Below are positions 52,292 to 61,130 of a DNA stretch of 64,000 bases, in pieces. Below the pieces are notes generated by a model. That model did no database searches and had not been told where the DNA came from. It saw nothing but the letters and a program-made list of their open reading frames with translations. Where the stretch lies: NCBI RefSeq assembly GCF_001458255.1, contig NZ_CYSB01000038.1:1-64000 (forward strand). Reading direction: 5' to 3'. This DNA comes from Thalassovita autumnalis (GTDB lineage Bacteria; Pseudomonadota; Alphaproteobacteria; Rhodobacterales; Rhodobacteraceae). How positions within the stretch are numbered: the first letter of the stretch is position 1; the number at the start of each line of letters is the position of its first letter. The position numbers were made by a program, and so were the translations under genes.

Positions 52292-54070
52292 ATGGCGTTG
52301 ATGGAGCTGTCGCAGACCGGCCAGGCGGTGTTGAGCCTCTGCGTGGTGCTGGGCATGTTTGCCCTGTTTATCAAAGAGATATTCCCCACCGAAGTTGTGG
52401 CCATTTTCGGCGTTGCGGTGTTACTGGCGCTGGGGCTACTGCCCTATGAGACGGCGCTGGACGTTTTGTCAAACCCCGCACCTTGGACCATCGCGACGAT
52501 GTTCATCGTGATGGGGGCCTTGGTGCGCACTGGCGCCCTGGCGGCCTTTACCAACCTGGCGGATCGGGCCGGCCGCACGAACCCGAAACTGGCCATTGTG
52601 GTTTTGATGGCCTTTGTGGTTCTGGCCTCGGCCATCATGAACAATACGCCGGTTGTGGTGGTGATGATCCCGGTGTTTGTGCAGCTGGGCCGGACCATGG
52701 GGGTTTCCGCCTCGAAAATGCTGATCCCGCTCAGCTACGGCGCGATCATTGGGGGGACATTGACCCTGATCGGCACCTCAACCAACCTGTTGGTGGATGG
52801 GGTGGCGCGCAGTCAAGGCCTTGAAGGGTTTGGGATTTTTGAGATCACGCCACTGGCCGTGGTGCTGGTCGCCTGGGGGATGACCTACCTGTATTTCTTC
52901 GGTCGCAAGATGTTGCCGGAGCGGACGACGATGGCCTCGATGCTGTCCGATCGCTCTAAAATGAAGTTCTTTACCGAGGCCGTGATCCCCCCTGAATCCA
53001 ACCTGATAGGCCGTGAAGTTGCCGGGGTGCAGCTGTTCAAACGCGAAGGGGTGCGCCTGATTGACGTGGTGCGCGGGGACCGATCGCTGCGGCGGAATAT
53101 GAAAGATGTGGTGCTGCAGGTTGGCGACCGCGTGGTGCTGCGAACCCAAATGACCGAGTTGCTGAGCCTGCAGCGCAACAAAAGTCTGAAACGATTGGAT
53201 CAGGTTGGGGCCGTAGAAACCTCAACGGTGGAGGTGCTGATCACGCCGGGCTGCAAAATGGTGGGCCGCGCGCTGGGCTCCATGCGTCTGCGTCGCCGCT
53301 ATGGTGTTTATCCGCTGGCGCTGCACCGGCGGAACCAGAACATCAGCGGCCAGTTGGATGAACAGGTGGTGCGTGTCGGCGACACGCTGCTGCTAGAAGG
53401 CGCGCCCGAAGATGTGCAGCGCCTGGCCTCTGATATGGATATGGTTGATGTCACACAGCCATCCGTCAAAGCCTACCGTCGTGGGCATGCCCCGCTGGCG
53501 GTGGCCACATTGCTTGCAATCGTTGGGCTTGCCGCACTGGGCGTCGCACCGCTGTTCCACCTGTCGGTCATTGGCGTGGCGCTGGTGCTAGTCAGCCGCT
53601 GCATCGACAGCGAGGAGGCGTTTACCTTTATTGAGGGGCGTCTGCTGGCCCTTATCTTTGCCATGCTGGCCATCGGTGCCTCCCTGCAACATACTGGCGC
53701 TGTTGCCTTAATTGTCGATGCGATCGCACCCTGGCTGGGCCAATTGCCGCCCTTCCTGATTGTCTGGGCCATTTACCTTTTGACTTCGGTGTTAACCGAA
53801 ATGGTGTCAAACAACGCAGTTGCCGTTGTGGTCACCCCGATCGCCATTGGCCTGGCCGGCGCCATGGGCATCGACCCGCGCCCGCTGGTGATTGCCGTGA
53901 TGGTCGCGGCATCCTGCAGCTTTGCCACGCCCATCGGCTATCAGACAAATATGCTGGTTTACGGCCCCGGCGGCTATAAATTCACCGATTTCCTGCGGGT
54001 TGGCGTGCCGCTCAACCTCACGATGGGGCTCCTGGCCTCGGCGTTGATCCCGGTGATTTGGCCGCTCTGA
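52292..54070 (+). CDS. SLC13-family permease with two TrkA-C domains
   Basis: Membrane transporter of 592 residues. The helical part is split into an N-terminal block (about 1-185) and a C-terminal block (about 395-592), containing AIMNNTPVVVVMIPVFVQL and the later EMVSNNAVAVVVTPIAIG with ASCSFATPIGYQTN. Between them lie two RCK_C/TrkA-C domains (about 205-290 and 300-380). Members transport sulfate, dicarboxylates or similar anions with sodium; the TrkA-C domains may sense a nucleotide or ligand. It is followed by a 140-bp gap to yebC. Confidence 0.9.
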   Translation: MALMELSQTGQAVLSLCVVLGMFALFIKEIFPTEVVAIFGVAVLLALGLLPYETALDVLSNPAPWTIATMFIVMGALVRTGALAAFTNLADRAGRTNPKLAIVVLMAFVVLASAIMNNTPVVVVMIPVFVQLGRTMGVSASKMLIPLSYGAIIGGTLTLIGTSTNLLVDGVARSQGLEGFGIFEITPLAVVLVAWGMTYLYFFGRKMLPERTTMASMLSDRSKMKFFTEAVIPPESNLIGREVAGVQLFKREGVRLIDVVRGDRSLRRNMKDVVLQVGDRVVLRTQMTELLSLQRNKSLKRLDQVGAVETSTVEVLITPGCKMVGRALGSMRLRRRYGVYPLALHRRNQNISGQLDEQVVRVGDTLLLEGAPEDVQRLASDMDMVDVTQPSVKAYRRGHAPLAVATLLAIVGLAALGVAPLFHLSVIGVALVLVSRCIDSEEAFTFIEGRLLALIFAMLAIGASLQHTGAVALIVDAIAPWLGQLPPFLIVWAIYLLTSVLTEMVSNNAVAVVVTPIAIGLAGAMGIDPRPLVIAVMVAASCSFATPIGYQTNMLVYGPGGYKFTDFLRVGVPLNLTMGLLASALIPVIWPL

Positions 54071-54210
54071 CGTGACCCTGCCGCAATATTCAGGAAAATA
54101 AGGTGTTCTGAGCACGCTTTCGCCGGGATTGAAGCGGTGGCAGGCTTGCAGCCCCCTGCGCCGCTCCTTTATAGATCGGTCCAAACAGGACAATACGAAC
54201 GGAGGGTGCC

Positions 54211-54951
54211 ATGGCTGGCCACTCAAAATGGGCAAACATTCAGCACCGCAAAGGCCGCCAGGACGCCGCGCGGTCCAAGCTGTTTTCAAAGCTGTCGAAA
54301 GAAATCACCGTCGCCGCAAAAATGGGCGACCCTGATCCGGAAAAGAACCCGCGCCTGCGCCTGGCCGTAAAAGAAGCCAAGAGCCAGTCCGTCCCCAAGG
54401 ACGTGATTGAACGCGCGATCAAGAAATCGGCGGCGGGTGAAGGCGACGATTACGAAGAAATCCGCTACGAAGGCTATGGCCCGAACGGCGTGGCCGTGAT
54501 CGTGGAAGCGATGACCGACAACCGGAACCGCACCGCCTCCACCGTACGCTCCACCTTCACCAAAAACGGCGGCAACCTTGGCGAAACCGGCTCCGTTGGC
54601 TTCATGTTCGACCGTAAAGGCGAAGTGACCTACACCGCCGACGCAGGCGATGCGGACACCGTGATGATGGCCGCGATCGAGGCGGGCGCTGAGGATGTGG
54701 AAAGCTCGGAAGAGGGCCACCTGATTTACTGTGCAGACAGTGATCTGCACGAAGTGTCCGGCGCTTTGGAGGCAGAGCTAGGGGAATCTGAATCGACCAA
54801 ACTGGTTTGGAAACCCACCACCACCACCGAATTGGATCTCGAAGGCATGCAGAAGCTGATGAAGCTGGTGGATGCGCTGGAGGACGATGATGACGTTCAG
54901 CGTGTAACCACAAACTTCGAAGCCTCGGATGAGGTTATGGCGCAGCTCTAA
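54211..54951 (+). CDS. yebC: YebC/PmpR-family protein
   Basis: Protein of 246 residues, starting [20 protein letters not shown] as all family members do. The usual [20 protein letters not shown] and [20 protein letters not shown] segments are intact. The family acts as transcription regulators and, as more recent work on YebC shows, in relieving ribosome stalling at prolines. GGAGGG lies 7 bases before the ATG. In many bacteria it is next to ruvCAB, which is not the case here. Confidence 0.95.
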   Translation: MAGHSKWANIQHRKGRQDAARSKLFSKLSKEITVAAKMGDPDPEKNPRLRLAVKEAKSQSVPKDVIERAIKKSAAGEGDDYEEIRYEGYGPNGVAVIVEAMTDNRNRTASTVRSTFTKNGGNLGETGSVGFMFDRKGEVTYTADAGDADTVMMAAIEAGAEDVESSEEGHLIYCADSDLHEVSGALEAELGESESTKLVWKPTTTTELDLEGMQKLMKLVDALEDDDDVQRVTTNFEASDEVMAQL

Positions 54952-54980
54952 GCGCGCTCAGCTTCAGACATTGAAAGAAA

Positions 54981-55005
54981 GGCGGTGCATTTGCGCCGCC
55001 TTTTT
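54981..55005 (+). terminator. Intrinsic terminator after yebC
   Basis: GGCGG(T)GC (54981-54988) pairs with GC(G)CCGCC (54993-55000), then five T residues. Confidence 0.85.
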
Positions 55006-55045
55006 CCGTTTGGCGTAGGGAAAGAGGCTTCCGTGACGCGTACGC

Positions 55046-55073
55046 GGCTAGCGGTCTAGTGCGACCGCTAGCC
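55046..55073. repeat. 11-bp perfect inverted repeat between yebC and the DnaA-box cluster
   Basis: GGCTAGCGGTC (55046-55056) and GACCGCTAGCC (55063-55073) with a 6-base spacer. It has no T tract and lies beyond the yebC terminator, so it is probably not a terminator. Protein binding or a recombination site are possible. Confidence 0.5.
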
Positions 55074-55306
55074 AAAATGACTCATTTCCGGACCCAATCT
55101 TTGCTCTAAGGTCCGCAGGCTTGTCCAAACATGACATCTGCGATTGAGCGGTGTTTGCGCGTTTGAAACGTGCCGTGAACCGGCTTGCGATGACGGATGG
55201 CAAGGAATTGCCGCAGTTAATGAAGGGGGCAGAACCCTGCAACCTTCGCGCCAAGAGTAACTGGACCTCGATCTAGACATGTCAATTAGTTGTCCCGGGT
55301 AATGCC

Positions 55307-55806
55307 TGTGGATAAAATGTGGATAACTTTTGGCATGTAGATAAATCTGAGGACTTACTGGGCGGGTTAAGCTTATCCACATTTGTATGTGGATAAGTTT
55401 GTGGGTTTTTGATTTTTATCTATTTAATTCATATTATTATATAATCACCAATTTATCCACATTTTCCAAGTTCTCCTTTGCGACAGCCCTGATGGCATCA
55501 GTCAACGGCGACAGCATGTCCGAAAACAGGCGTGAGTGCTGCCAAAAGAGTGACACATGCAAATCGCTGCCGGCAACTAGCCGAACAAGCTCGCCTGAGG
55601 CCAAATAATTATCCACAAGACCATGTGGGTTCATGCCCCAGCCCAGACCCAGCCGGGCGGCTTCGACGAACCCTTGTGTGGATGGAATTTGATGGAAGTA
55701 TGTGCTGTGGATAATTCCAAAATTTTGTTTAATCCAAGTGCTTTGAAGCTTATCTTTTCTGTTGAAAACTAAGAATGGAGCCGACTCAATGCTCGACTTA
55801 TCCACA
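55307..55806. other. Cluster of DnaA boxes with AT-rich tract (oriC-like or DnaA-binding locus)
   Basis: Exact matches to TTATCCACA or its complement occur at 55307-55315 (-), 55318-55326 (-), 55373-55381 (+), 55388-55396 (-), 55453-55461 (+), 55609-55617 (+), 55706-55714 (-) and 55798-55806 (+), plus TGTAGATAA at 55336-55344. The first two are 11 bp apart, one helical turn. Between the fifth and sixth boxes, about 55400-55450, is an almost pure A/T tract like a DNA unwinding element. Three boxes fall inside the end of argP. It has the parts of a replication origin, but the neighbours are not those of the usual alphaproteobacterial oriC, so a DnaA-titrating or regulatory locus is equally possible. 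Confidence 0.7.
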
Positions 55807-56324
55807 CCATTTTGGAAGTGTTTCTGAACGTATTTTGGGCTGGCTGAGGCCACATAACGCATCGCACCCAATGGAATGGACTCACATCCGCGGGGCGGAT
55901 TGGCGACCGACGTGATTGCAGCGCTCACTTCACCTCGTTTCAGCCATTCGGCGGAGTGATCCTGGTCATCCACCACCACATCGTAGAGGTGGTCTGGAAC
56001 CTGGGCCAATGCTTCTAGAACCCAAGTGGCCAGGCTGTCGGCATTGACCGCAATGCGCATCCTGGCGGCTGGCCCCGCTGCTTTGCCCGTGACCCGGGCT
56101 TCCAGCAATGCGACCTCCTGTAGGTGCCGGGCCAGGCGGTTGCCGATTTCTGTCCCGGTGCAAGGGCTGCCCCGTTGCACCAGGGGCGCGCCAACATGTT
56201 CTTCCAGTTGGCGAATACGTTGAGACACCGCAGACTGGGTAATGTTCAACTGCGCCGCGGCCAGATCGAAACTGCCAAGACGCAAAACGGCGGCGAGTGT
56301 TTCAAGTTGGGTATAATCCAGCAT
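55437..56324 (-). CDS. argP: LysR-family regulator ArgP (IciA)
   Basis: Regulator of about 295 residues: HTH near the N-terminus (AAVLRLGSFDLAAAQLNITQ, SAVSQRIRQLEEHV) and a C-terminal effector-binding domain. Sequence and the divergent exporter gene point to ArgP, which in E. coli activates argO and dapB in response to arginine and lysine and was first named IciA for inhibiting replication initiation in vitro. The last third of the gene is unusually AT-rich and carries three DnaA boxes. The ATG at 56324 has AGGGA five bases upstream; a longer frame to 56387 is unlikely. Confidence 0.88.
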   Translation of the reverse strand: MLDYTQLETLAAVLRLGSFDLAAAQLNITQSAVSQRIRQLEEHVGAPLVQRGSPCTGTEIGNRLARHLQEVALLEARVTGKAAGPAARMRIAVNADSLATWVLEALAQVPDHLYDVVVDDQDHSAEWLKRGEVSAAITSVANPPRGCESIPLGAMRYVASASPKYVQKHFQNGVDKSSIESAPFLVFNRKDKLQSTWIKQNFGIIHSTYFHQIPSTQGFVEAARLGLGWGMNPHGLVDNYLASGELVRLVAGSDLHVSLFWQHSRLFSDMLSPLTDAIRAVAKENLENVDKLVII

Positions 56325-56411
56325 AAGAATCCCTAATCTAAATAGAAAAACTTTAAATCGACTAACCGACCCCGCGGCGTTAGTCAAAATTTAAGACTTA
56401 TGAGGTGACCT

Positions 56412-57005
56412 ATGACGGCGATGTTTGCGGGCTTTGGACTGGGGCTGTCCCTGATTGTGGCGATCGGGGCTCAAAATGCGTTTGTGCTGCGTCAGGGTAT
56501 TCGGCGGCAGCATGTGCTGCCGATCGTGCTGGTCTGCGCGATCAGTGACGCTGTCCTTATCGCTGCTGGTGTCGCTGGGTTTGGTGTGTTGGTTGAACGG
56601 CTGCCTTGGCTGGAGGGCGTGATGCGGTTTGGTGGCGCAGCGTTTCTACTGTTTTATGGGGCAAAGGCTTTTCTTTCTGCCTGGAGGGGGCAAGGCAACA
56701 TGCAAGGGGGCGATAGCAGCGCTGGCAACCTCTGGATCGCGCTGACGACCTGCCTGGTCTTCACCTGGGCCAATCCGCATGTCTATCTGGACACGGTGGT
56801 GCTGTTGGGCTCGATCGCGGCGCAATATGACGATCGCGTCGCCTTCGGTGTCGGGGCGGTAACCGCAAGCTTTTGCTTCTTCTTTGCGCTTGGCTACGGC
56901 GCGCGTTTGCTTGCACCGATCTTTGAGCGGCCTGTCGCGTGGCAGATACTGGATTTTGCCATCGGGTGTGTGATGTGGCTCATTGCGGTGAGCCTGTTGC
57001 TCTGA
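56412..57005 (+). CDS. LysE/ArgO-family basic amino acid exporter
   Basis: Inner-membrane exporter of 197 residues with six helices. The N-terminal signature IVAIGAQNAFVLRQGIRR and the FTWANPHVYLDTVVLLGS segment are hallmarks of LysE/ArgO. It exports arginine and/or lysine. It starts 87 bp from the divergent argP, its expected activator. Which of argO or lysE it corresponds to cannot be decided here. Confidence 0.93.
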   Translation: MTAMFAGFGLGLSLIVAIGAQNAFVLRQGIRRQHVLPIVLVCAISDAVLIAAGVAGFGVLVERLPWLEGVMRFGGAAFLLFYGAKAFLSAWRGQGNMQGGDSSAGNLWIALTTCLVFTWANPHVYLDTVVLLGSIAAQYDDRVAFGVGAVTASFCFFFALGYGARLLAPIFERPVAWQILDFAIGCVMWLIAVSLLL

Positions 57006-57075
57006 CCAAGCCAGCAATTGCTTTGCGCAAGGGATATGGCTTGTGGTTCCGCCGAACCCATGTCTTCATGCGTGC

Positions 57076-57978
57076 ATGAATGACAGGGCAGACAATAGGG
57101 TGAGCGCAGCCATCGGCTGGATGGTGGTGACAGGGCTGCTTTTTGTCTGCGTGACTGCGCTGGTGAAGCTGTTGGGGACAACATTGCCTGCCGCCCAAGC
57201 CTCCTTTTTGCGTTATGTTTTGGGGCTTATCTTTGTTGTGCCGGTGCTGGTGCGCAGTCAGTTGTCGGAGATCAATGCCGCCACTTGGCGGCTGTTTGTC
57301 TGGCGCGGCCTGGCACATTCCTTTGGCGTCTCTCTGTGGTTTTACGCCATGGCGCGGATCCCTATCGCCGATGTCACCGCGATGAATTACCTGTCGCCGA
57401 TCTATGTCACCCTCGGCGCGGCTTTGTTTCTGGGCGAACGCTTGCATCTGCGTCGCTTGCTGGCCGTTGCAGGGGCGCTGATTGGTGCGCTGATCATTTT
57501 GCGGCCTGGGGTGCGTGAGGTCAGCCCGGGCCATTGGGCGATGATATTCGCCGCACTGGCCTTCGGGGCGTCTTATCTGATGGCGAAACGCCTAAGTGAT
57601 GTGGTAAACCCGTCGCTGGTTGTCACAATGCTGTCGATCACTGTGGCTATCGGGCTTGCGCCGGTGGCGCTGGCAAATTGGGTGCGACCGGATCTTTATA
57701 GTCTTGGCGTGCTGTTCGTTGTGGCCTCTGCGGCGACGGCGGCCCATTACACAATGACGCTGGCCTTTGCGGCTGCGCCGGTGACTGTGACCCAGCCGGT
57801 CACCTTTTTGCAACTGCTTTGGGCGGTGCTTCTGGGCTATTTTGTCTTCGACGAAGGTCTTGATATCTGGGTGATAATTGGCGGTTTGGTGATCCTAGGC
57901 GCGGTCACATTCATCACCTGGCGCGAGGCTGTATTGAAACGGCGGCTGACCCCACCATCGCCGGCAACCAAACTTTAA
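57076..57978 (+). CDS. EamA/DMT-family transporter
   Basis: Membrane protein of about 300 residues with ten helices in two EamA repeats (about 8-135 and 145-285). WRGLAHSFGVSLWFYAMARI then VTAMNYLSPIYVTLGAALFLGE is a pattern common in DMT proteins of roseobacters. The substrate is unknown. It lies 70 bp after the exporter gene on the same strand. The ATG at 57076 is tentative; the frame opens at 57043 (GTG), and no clear ribosome-binding site is seen. Confidence 0.82.
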   Translation: MNDRADNRVSAAIGWMVVTGLLFVCVTALVKLLGTTLPAAQASFLRYVLGLIFVVPVLVRSQLSEINAATWRLFVWRGLAHSFGVSLWFYAMARIPIADVTAMNYLSPIYVTLGAALFLGERLHLRRLLAVAGALIGALIILRPGVREVSPGHWAMIFAALAFGASYLMAKRLSDVVNPSLVVTMLSITVAIGLAPVALANWVRPDLYSLGVLFVVASAATAAHYTMTLAFAAAPVTVTQPVTFLQLLWAVLLGYFVFDEGLDIWVIIGGLVILGAVTFITWREAVLKRRLTPPSPATKL

Positions 57979-58010
57979 CCTTTTGCAGTTAAGCTGAGTC
58001 TGAGGCGCCG

Positions 58011-58037
58011 TTCAGAGGCCGCGGGCGGGCCTCTGAA
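58011..58037. terminator. Hairpin between convergent DMT and choV genes
   Basis: TTCAGAGGC (58011-58019) pairs perfectly with GCCTCTGAA (58029-58037), a 9-bp stem, 31 bp before the choV stop. T content after it is modest on both sides. Confidence 0.5.
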
Positions 58038-58067
58038 ACTTGTCTTAAGAATAGCTGCTGTGTTGGC

Positions 58068-59087
58068 TCAGGTGCCGCGCGGGTCCAGCAGCTTTTCCAG
58101 AACAGCTTGGGCGGTGATCTGGCCGATGATCTCGCCATTTTCAACCACGGCTACAGGTCCGTTTTGGGCCTGTGCCATGACATCACGAATGTCGCTTTCG
58201 GGCGGCAGGGCCACGCTGTGGGTGCCGCTGGCGGGTTCCATGACGTCACGGGCGCAAAGAACGCCCAGCGGGTTCATATGGGCGACGAAATCGGCGACAT
58301 ATTCGGTTGCCGGATCGGTGAAGATCTGCTGCGGGGTGCCACATTGCACAATGCGGCCGCCCTCCATGATGGCGATGCGGTTGCCGATCTTGAACGCTTC
58401 ATCAAGATCGTGACTGACGAAAATGATGGTGCGGTGCAGTTTTTCCTGCAGCTCCAGCAGCTCATCCTGCAACCGGGTGCGGATCAGCGGATCAAGGGCT
58501 GAAAACGGCTCATCCATCAGCAGGATCGGCGCGTCGGTGGCAAAGGCGCGGGCCAGGCCCACACGTTGCTGCATCCCGCCCGAAAGGTCAGAGACTTTGC
58601 GGTCGCCCCAATCGGACAGGCCAACCAGCGCCAATTGCTCATCGGTTTTTTCCTGCCGCTCGGCCTTGGACATGCCGGCAAGTTCCAGCCCCAGCCAGAC
58701 GTTTTCACGCACTGTGCGCCAGGGCAGCAGGCCAAATTGCTGGAAAACCATCGCAACATCGTGCTGGCGCACGTTGCGCAGGGTCTTTTCATCCGTTTCG
58801 GTGATATTCACCAACCCATGGTCGGTGGCCACCGAAACACTGCCGCGCGCCACCGGGTTCAACCCGTTGACGGCACGCAGCAAGGTCGACTTGCCGGAGC
58901 CGGAAAGCCCCATGAGAACAAGGATTTCGCCCTTGTCGACGGTGAGTGAACAATTGTGCACCCCCAGCACCTGACCGGTGCTGGCCTGAATTTCCGAGCG
59001 GCTTTGGCCCTGGTCCATCAGCGGCAGGGCCTGTTCGGGATTGTCGCCAAAGACGATGGAGACGTTATCAAAAACAACAGCAGTCAT
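58068..59087 (-). CDS. choV: Choline ABC transporter ATP-binding protein ChoV
   Basis: ATPase of about 339 residues driving choline uptake. It has Walker A GLSGSGKST (about 60-68), Q-loop FQQFGLLPWRTV, signature LSGGMQQRVGLARAF, Walker B ILLMDEPFSALD and a switch His in VSHDLDEA. A CBS-like C-terminal region (about 275-339) resembles that of the ProV/OpuA group. It has the family insertion between residues 24 and 45 (QGQSRSEIQASTGQVLGVHN). It starts one base after the choW stop. Sequence alone cannot exclude other betaines, but the bet genes support choline. Confidence 0.9.
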   Translation of the reverse strand: MTAVVFDNVSIVFGDNPEQALPLMDQGQSRSEIQASTGQVLGVHNCSLTVDKGEILVLMGLSGSGKSTLLRAVNGLNPVARGSVSVATDHGLVNITETDEKTLRNVRQHDVAMVFQQFGLLPWRTVRENVWLGLELAGMSKAERQEKTDEQLALVGLSDWGDRKVSDLSGGMQQRVGLARAFATDAPILLMDEPFSALDPLIRTRLQDELLELQEKLHRTIIFVSHDLDEAFKIGNRIAIMEGGRIVQCGTPQQIFTDPATEYVADFVAHMNPLGVLCARDVMEPASGTHSVALPPESDIRDVMAQAQNGPVAVVENGEIIGQITAQAVLEKLLDPRGT

Positions 59088-59088
59088 A

Positions 59089-59919
59089 TCAGCGCTCCAC
59101 CCGCAGCATTCGGTCAAGGGCAATGGCCACCGCCACAATCACCAGCCCGCTTTCAAACCCCAGTGAGGCGTTCACCGTGTTCAGCGCCCGCACCACCGGC
59201 ACCCCAAGGCCATCCGCGCCCACCAGGGCAGCGATCACCACCATTGAAAGCGACAGCATGATGGTCTGGTTCAACCCGGTCATGATCTGCGGGAAGGCTG
59301 AGGGCAGCTCAATCTTCCACAGGGTTTGAAATTTGGTGGCGCCAAAGGCCTGACCCGCTTCGGTCAGGGCGGTGGGCACCTGCGAGACACCCAGCTGGGT
59401 CAGCCGGATCGGGGCCGGCAGCACAAAGATGAAGGTCGCCACAAGGCCAGGCACCATGCCGATGCCAAACAGCACGATCATCGGGATCAGATAGACGAAG
59501 GTCGGGATGGTCTGCATCATGTCCAGAACCGGAAGGATGGTTTTGTAAAACCGCGGCCGGTGGGCGGCGTAGATGCCGATCGGCACGCCAACCCCCATAC
59601 AGAACAGCACCGCAAAGAAGATCAGCGTCAGGCTTTCGGTGGTTTCTTCCCAATAGCCCTGGTTCAGCACGTAAAGGAAACACAGGGTGACCAGCACCAC
59701 CCGCGGCCAGCTGCGCTGCAGGTAATAGGTCAGGGCGGCAAACAGCGCCACGATCACCAGAGCGGGCGGGGCCTGCAAAAGCCACAAGAACCCGTCGATG
59801 CCGTTGCTCAGCAGGTCATCAATCGTGTCGAACAGATCGCCGAACGTATCGGTGAGCCAGTCAAACCCTGTTGCGATCCACTTACCAACCGGGATCTTAC
59901 TTTCTTCAAGCCAGTTCAT
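59089..59919 (-). CDS. choW: Choline ABC transporter permease ChoW
   Basis: Permease of about 276 residues with six or seven membrane helices and the inner-membrane signature at about 165-225 (EAGQAFGATKFQTLWKIELP with PSAFPQIMTGLNQTIM). The segment GIYAAHRPRFYKTILPVLDM is typical of ProW/ChoW. The ATG at 59919 has AGGGGG upstream; a longer frame to 60153 is unlikely. Two direct repeats TGTGTGACA (about 59949-59972) precede the start and may be remnants or a binding site. Confidence 0.9.
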   Translation of the reverse strand: MNWLEESKIPVGKWIATGFDWLTDTFGDLFDTIDDLLSNGIDGFLWLLQAPPALVIVALFAALTYYLQRSWPRVVLVTLCFLYVLNQGYWEETTESLTLIFFAVLFCMGVGVPIGIYAAHRPRFYKTILPVLDMMQTIPTFVYLIPMIVLFGIGMVPGLVATFIFVLPAPIRLTQLGVSQVPTALTEAGQAFGATKFQTLWKIELPSAFPQIMTGLNQTIMLSLSMVVIAALVGADGLGVPVVRALNTVNASLGFESGLVIVAVAIALDRMLRVER

Positions 59920-60069
59920 TTGGCCCCCTAAACGTGATGTGGTCGTGCCCTGTGTGACATCCTGTGTGACACCCAGAGTGATAGTGCCAGAATAATGGTG
60001 CCAGTCTAACTGTGACTGTTTCACAGGAATCGGTCTTGGCTGCGCATGCTTGCGGCAATTGCAAAGACA

Positions 60070-60099
60070 AACGCGCCAGACGGGATGGTCTGGCGCGTT
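60070..60099 (-). other. Strong hairpin between choX and choW
   Basis: AACGCGCCAGAC (60070-60081) pairs perfectly over 12 bases with GTCTGGCGCGTT (60088-60099) around a 6-base loop, 11 bp past the choX stop. The following T stretch is weak (TTTGTCTTTG). Such hairpins between a binding-protein gene and the permease gene typically set a high binding-protein to permease ratio; this is inferred. Confidence 0.6.
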
Positions 60100-60109
60100 C
60101 GGTATTGGC

Positions 60110-61033
60110 TTACATGCCCAGCGAGGCCTTGACGGCGGCAACAGCATCGCCACCGTCTTTGGTGGTCACGCCATCCAGCCAGCCCATGAAGGCATCGGGG
60201 TTGTCTTTCAGCCAGGCGCCGGCCGCTTTTGCAGGTTCTTCACCGTCATCCAGGATCGCACCCATGATTTCGTTTTCCATCGCCAGCGAAAACTCAAGGT
60301 TTTCCAGCATCTTACCAACGTTGGCACATTCGCTGATGTAGCCCTGACGCACGTTGGTGTTCACGATGGCACCGCCCAGGTTCGGGCCAAAGAACGCATC
60401 GCCACCGGTCAGGTAGGACATTTCAAAGTTGGCGTTCATCGGGTGGGGTTCCCAGCCGAGGAAGACGATCGGGTCTTCTTTGCGCACGGCGCGGGCGACC
60501 TGGGCCAGCATGCCCTGTTCGGAGCTTTCAACAACCTCAAAACCCTTCAGGCCAAAGGCGTCGCTGTCGATCATTTCCATGATCAGGCGGTTGCCGTCAT
60601 TGCCCGGCTCAATGCCGAAGATCTTGCCGTCCAGCGCGTCACGCTGGGCGTTGATGTCGGCAAAGTCCTTGATGCCCAGATCGGCGGCGGCTTTGTTCAC
60701 GGCGAGGGTGTATTTGGCGCCTTCCAGGTTGGCGCGCACAATCTCAACGGTGCCGGCCTCATAATAGGGGGCGATGTCACCGATCATGGTGGGCATCCAG
60801 TTGCCAAGGAAGACGTCAACGTCGCCATTGGCCATCGAGGTGTAGGTCACAGGCACCGACAGAACCTTGATGTCGGTCTCATATCCCAGCGCTTCCAGCA
60901 CAACGGTGGTTGCGGCGGTGGTGGCGGTGATGTCGGTCCAGCCCACATCAGAGAAGGTAACCTTGCCGCAATCGGCCAAGGCAGGTGTGGCTGCCACAAG
61001 GGCCAGCGCGGAAAGAGTTGTCTTAAGGGTCAT
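60110..61033 (-). CDS. choX: Choline-binding periplasmic protein ChoX
   Basis: Substrate-binding protein of about 307 residues with a signal peptide (cleavage after TPALA, about residue 20). ChoX/OpuAC elements include VTFSDVGWTDITATTA and the region DVDVFLGNWMPTM, whose Trp/Asp residues form the quaternary-ammonium cage. Two ATGs lie side by side; the one at 61033 has GGAGG at the better spacing. Divergent from betI, with a likely operator in between. Confidence 0.92.
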   Translation of the reverse strand: MTLKTTLSALALVAATPALADCGKVTFSDVGWTDITATTAATTVVLEALGYETDIKVLSVPVTYTSMANGDVDVFLGNWMPTMIGDIAPYYEAGTVEIVRANLEGAKYTLAVNKAAADLGIKDFADINAQRDALDGKIFGIEPGNDGNRLIMEMIDSDAFGLKGFEVVESSEQGMLAQVARAVRKEDPIVFLGWEPHPMNANFEMSYLTGGDAFFGPNLGGAIVNTNVRQGYISECANVGKMLENLEFSLAMENEIMGAILDDGEEPAKAAGAWLKDNPDAFMGWLDGVTTKDGGDAVAAVKASLGM

Positions 61034-61068
61034 CATGACCTCCCTGAGTGTTGTCGTGTTTTTTCTTG

Positions 61069-61082
61069 ATTGACGAGTCAAT
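61069..61082. promoter_or_regulatory. Candidate BetI operator
   Basis: ATTGAC-GA-GTCAAT, a dyad with 6-bp arms, lies 36 bp before choX and 49 bp before betI. BetI sites in other bacteria have ATTGA..TCAAT-type arms. The position allows control of choXWV and of the bet genes by one repressor released by choline. Confidence 0.6.
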
Positions 61083-61130
61083 AAAAAACAAATTAGCTTA
61101 GCCTGGCAAGAATTATTCTACGAGTATCCG

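Noticed and set aside
55307-55461. Assigning this as the established chromosomal oriC
   Set aside because: DnaA boxes and AT tract fit, but neighbouring genes and the rRNA orientation do not match the usual origin; kept as a candidate only.
59948-59972. TGTGTGACA direct repeats before choW as a regulator box
   Set aside because: Only two short copies with an imperfect third; too little to claim a site.
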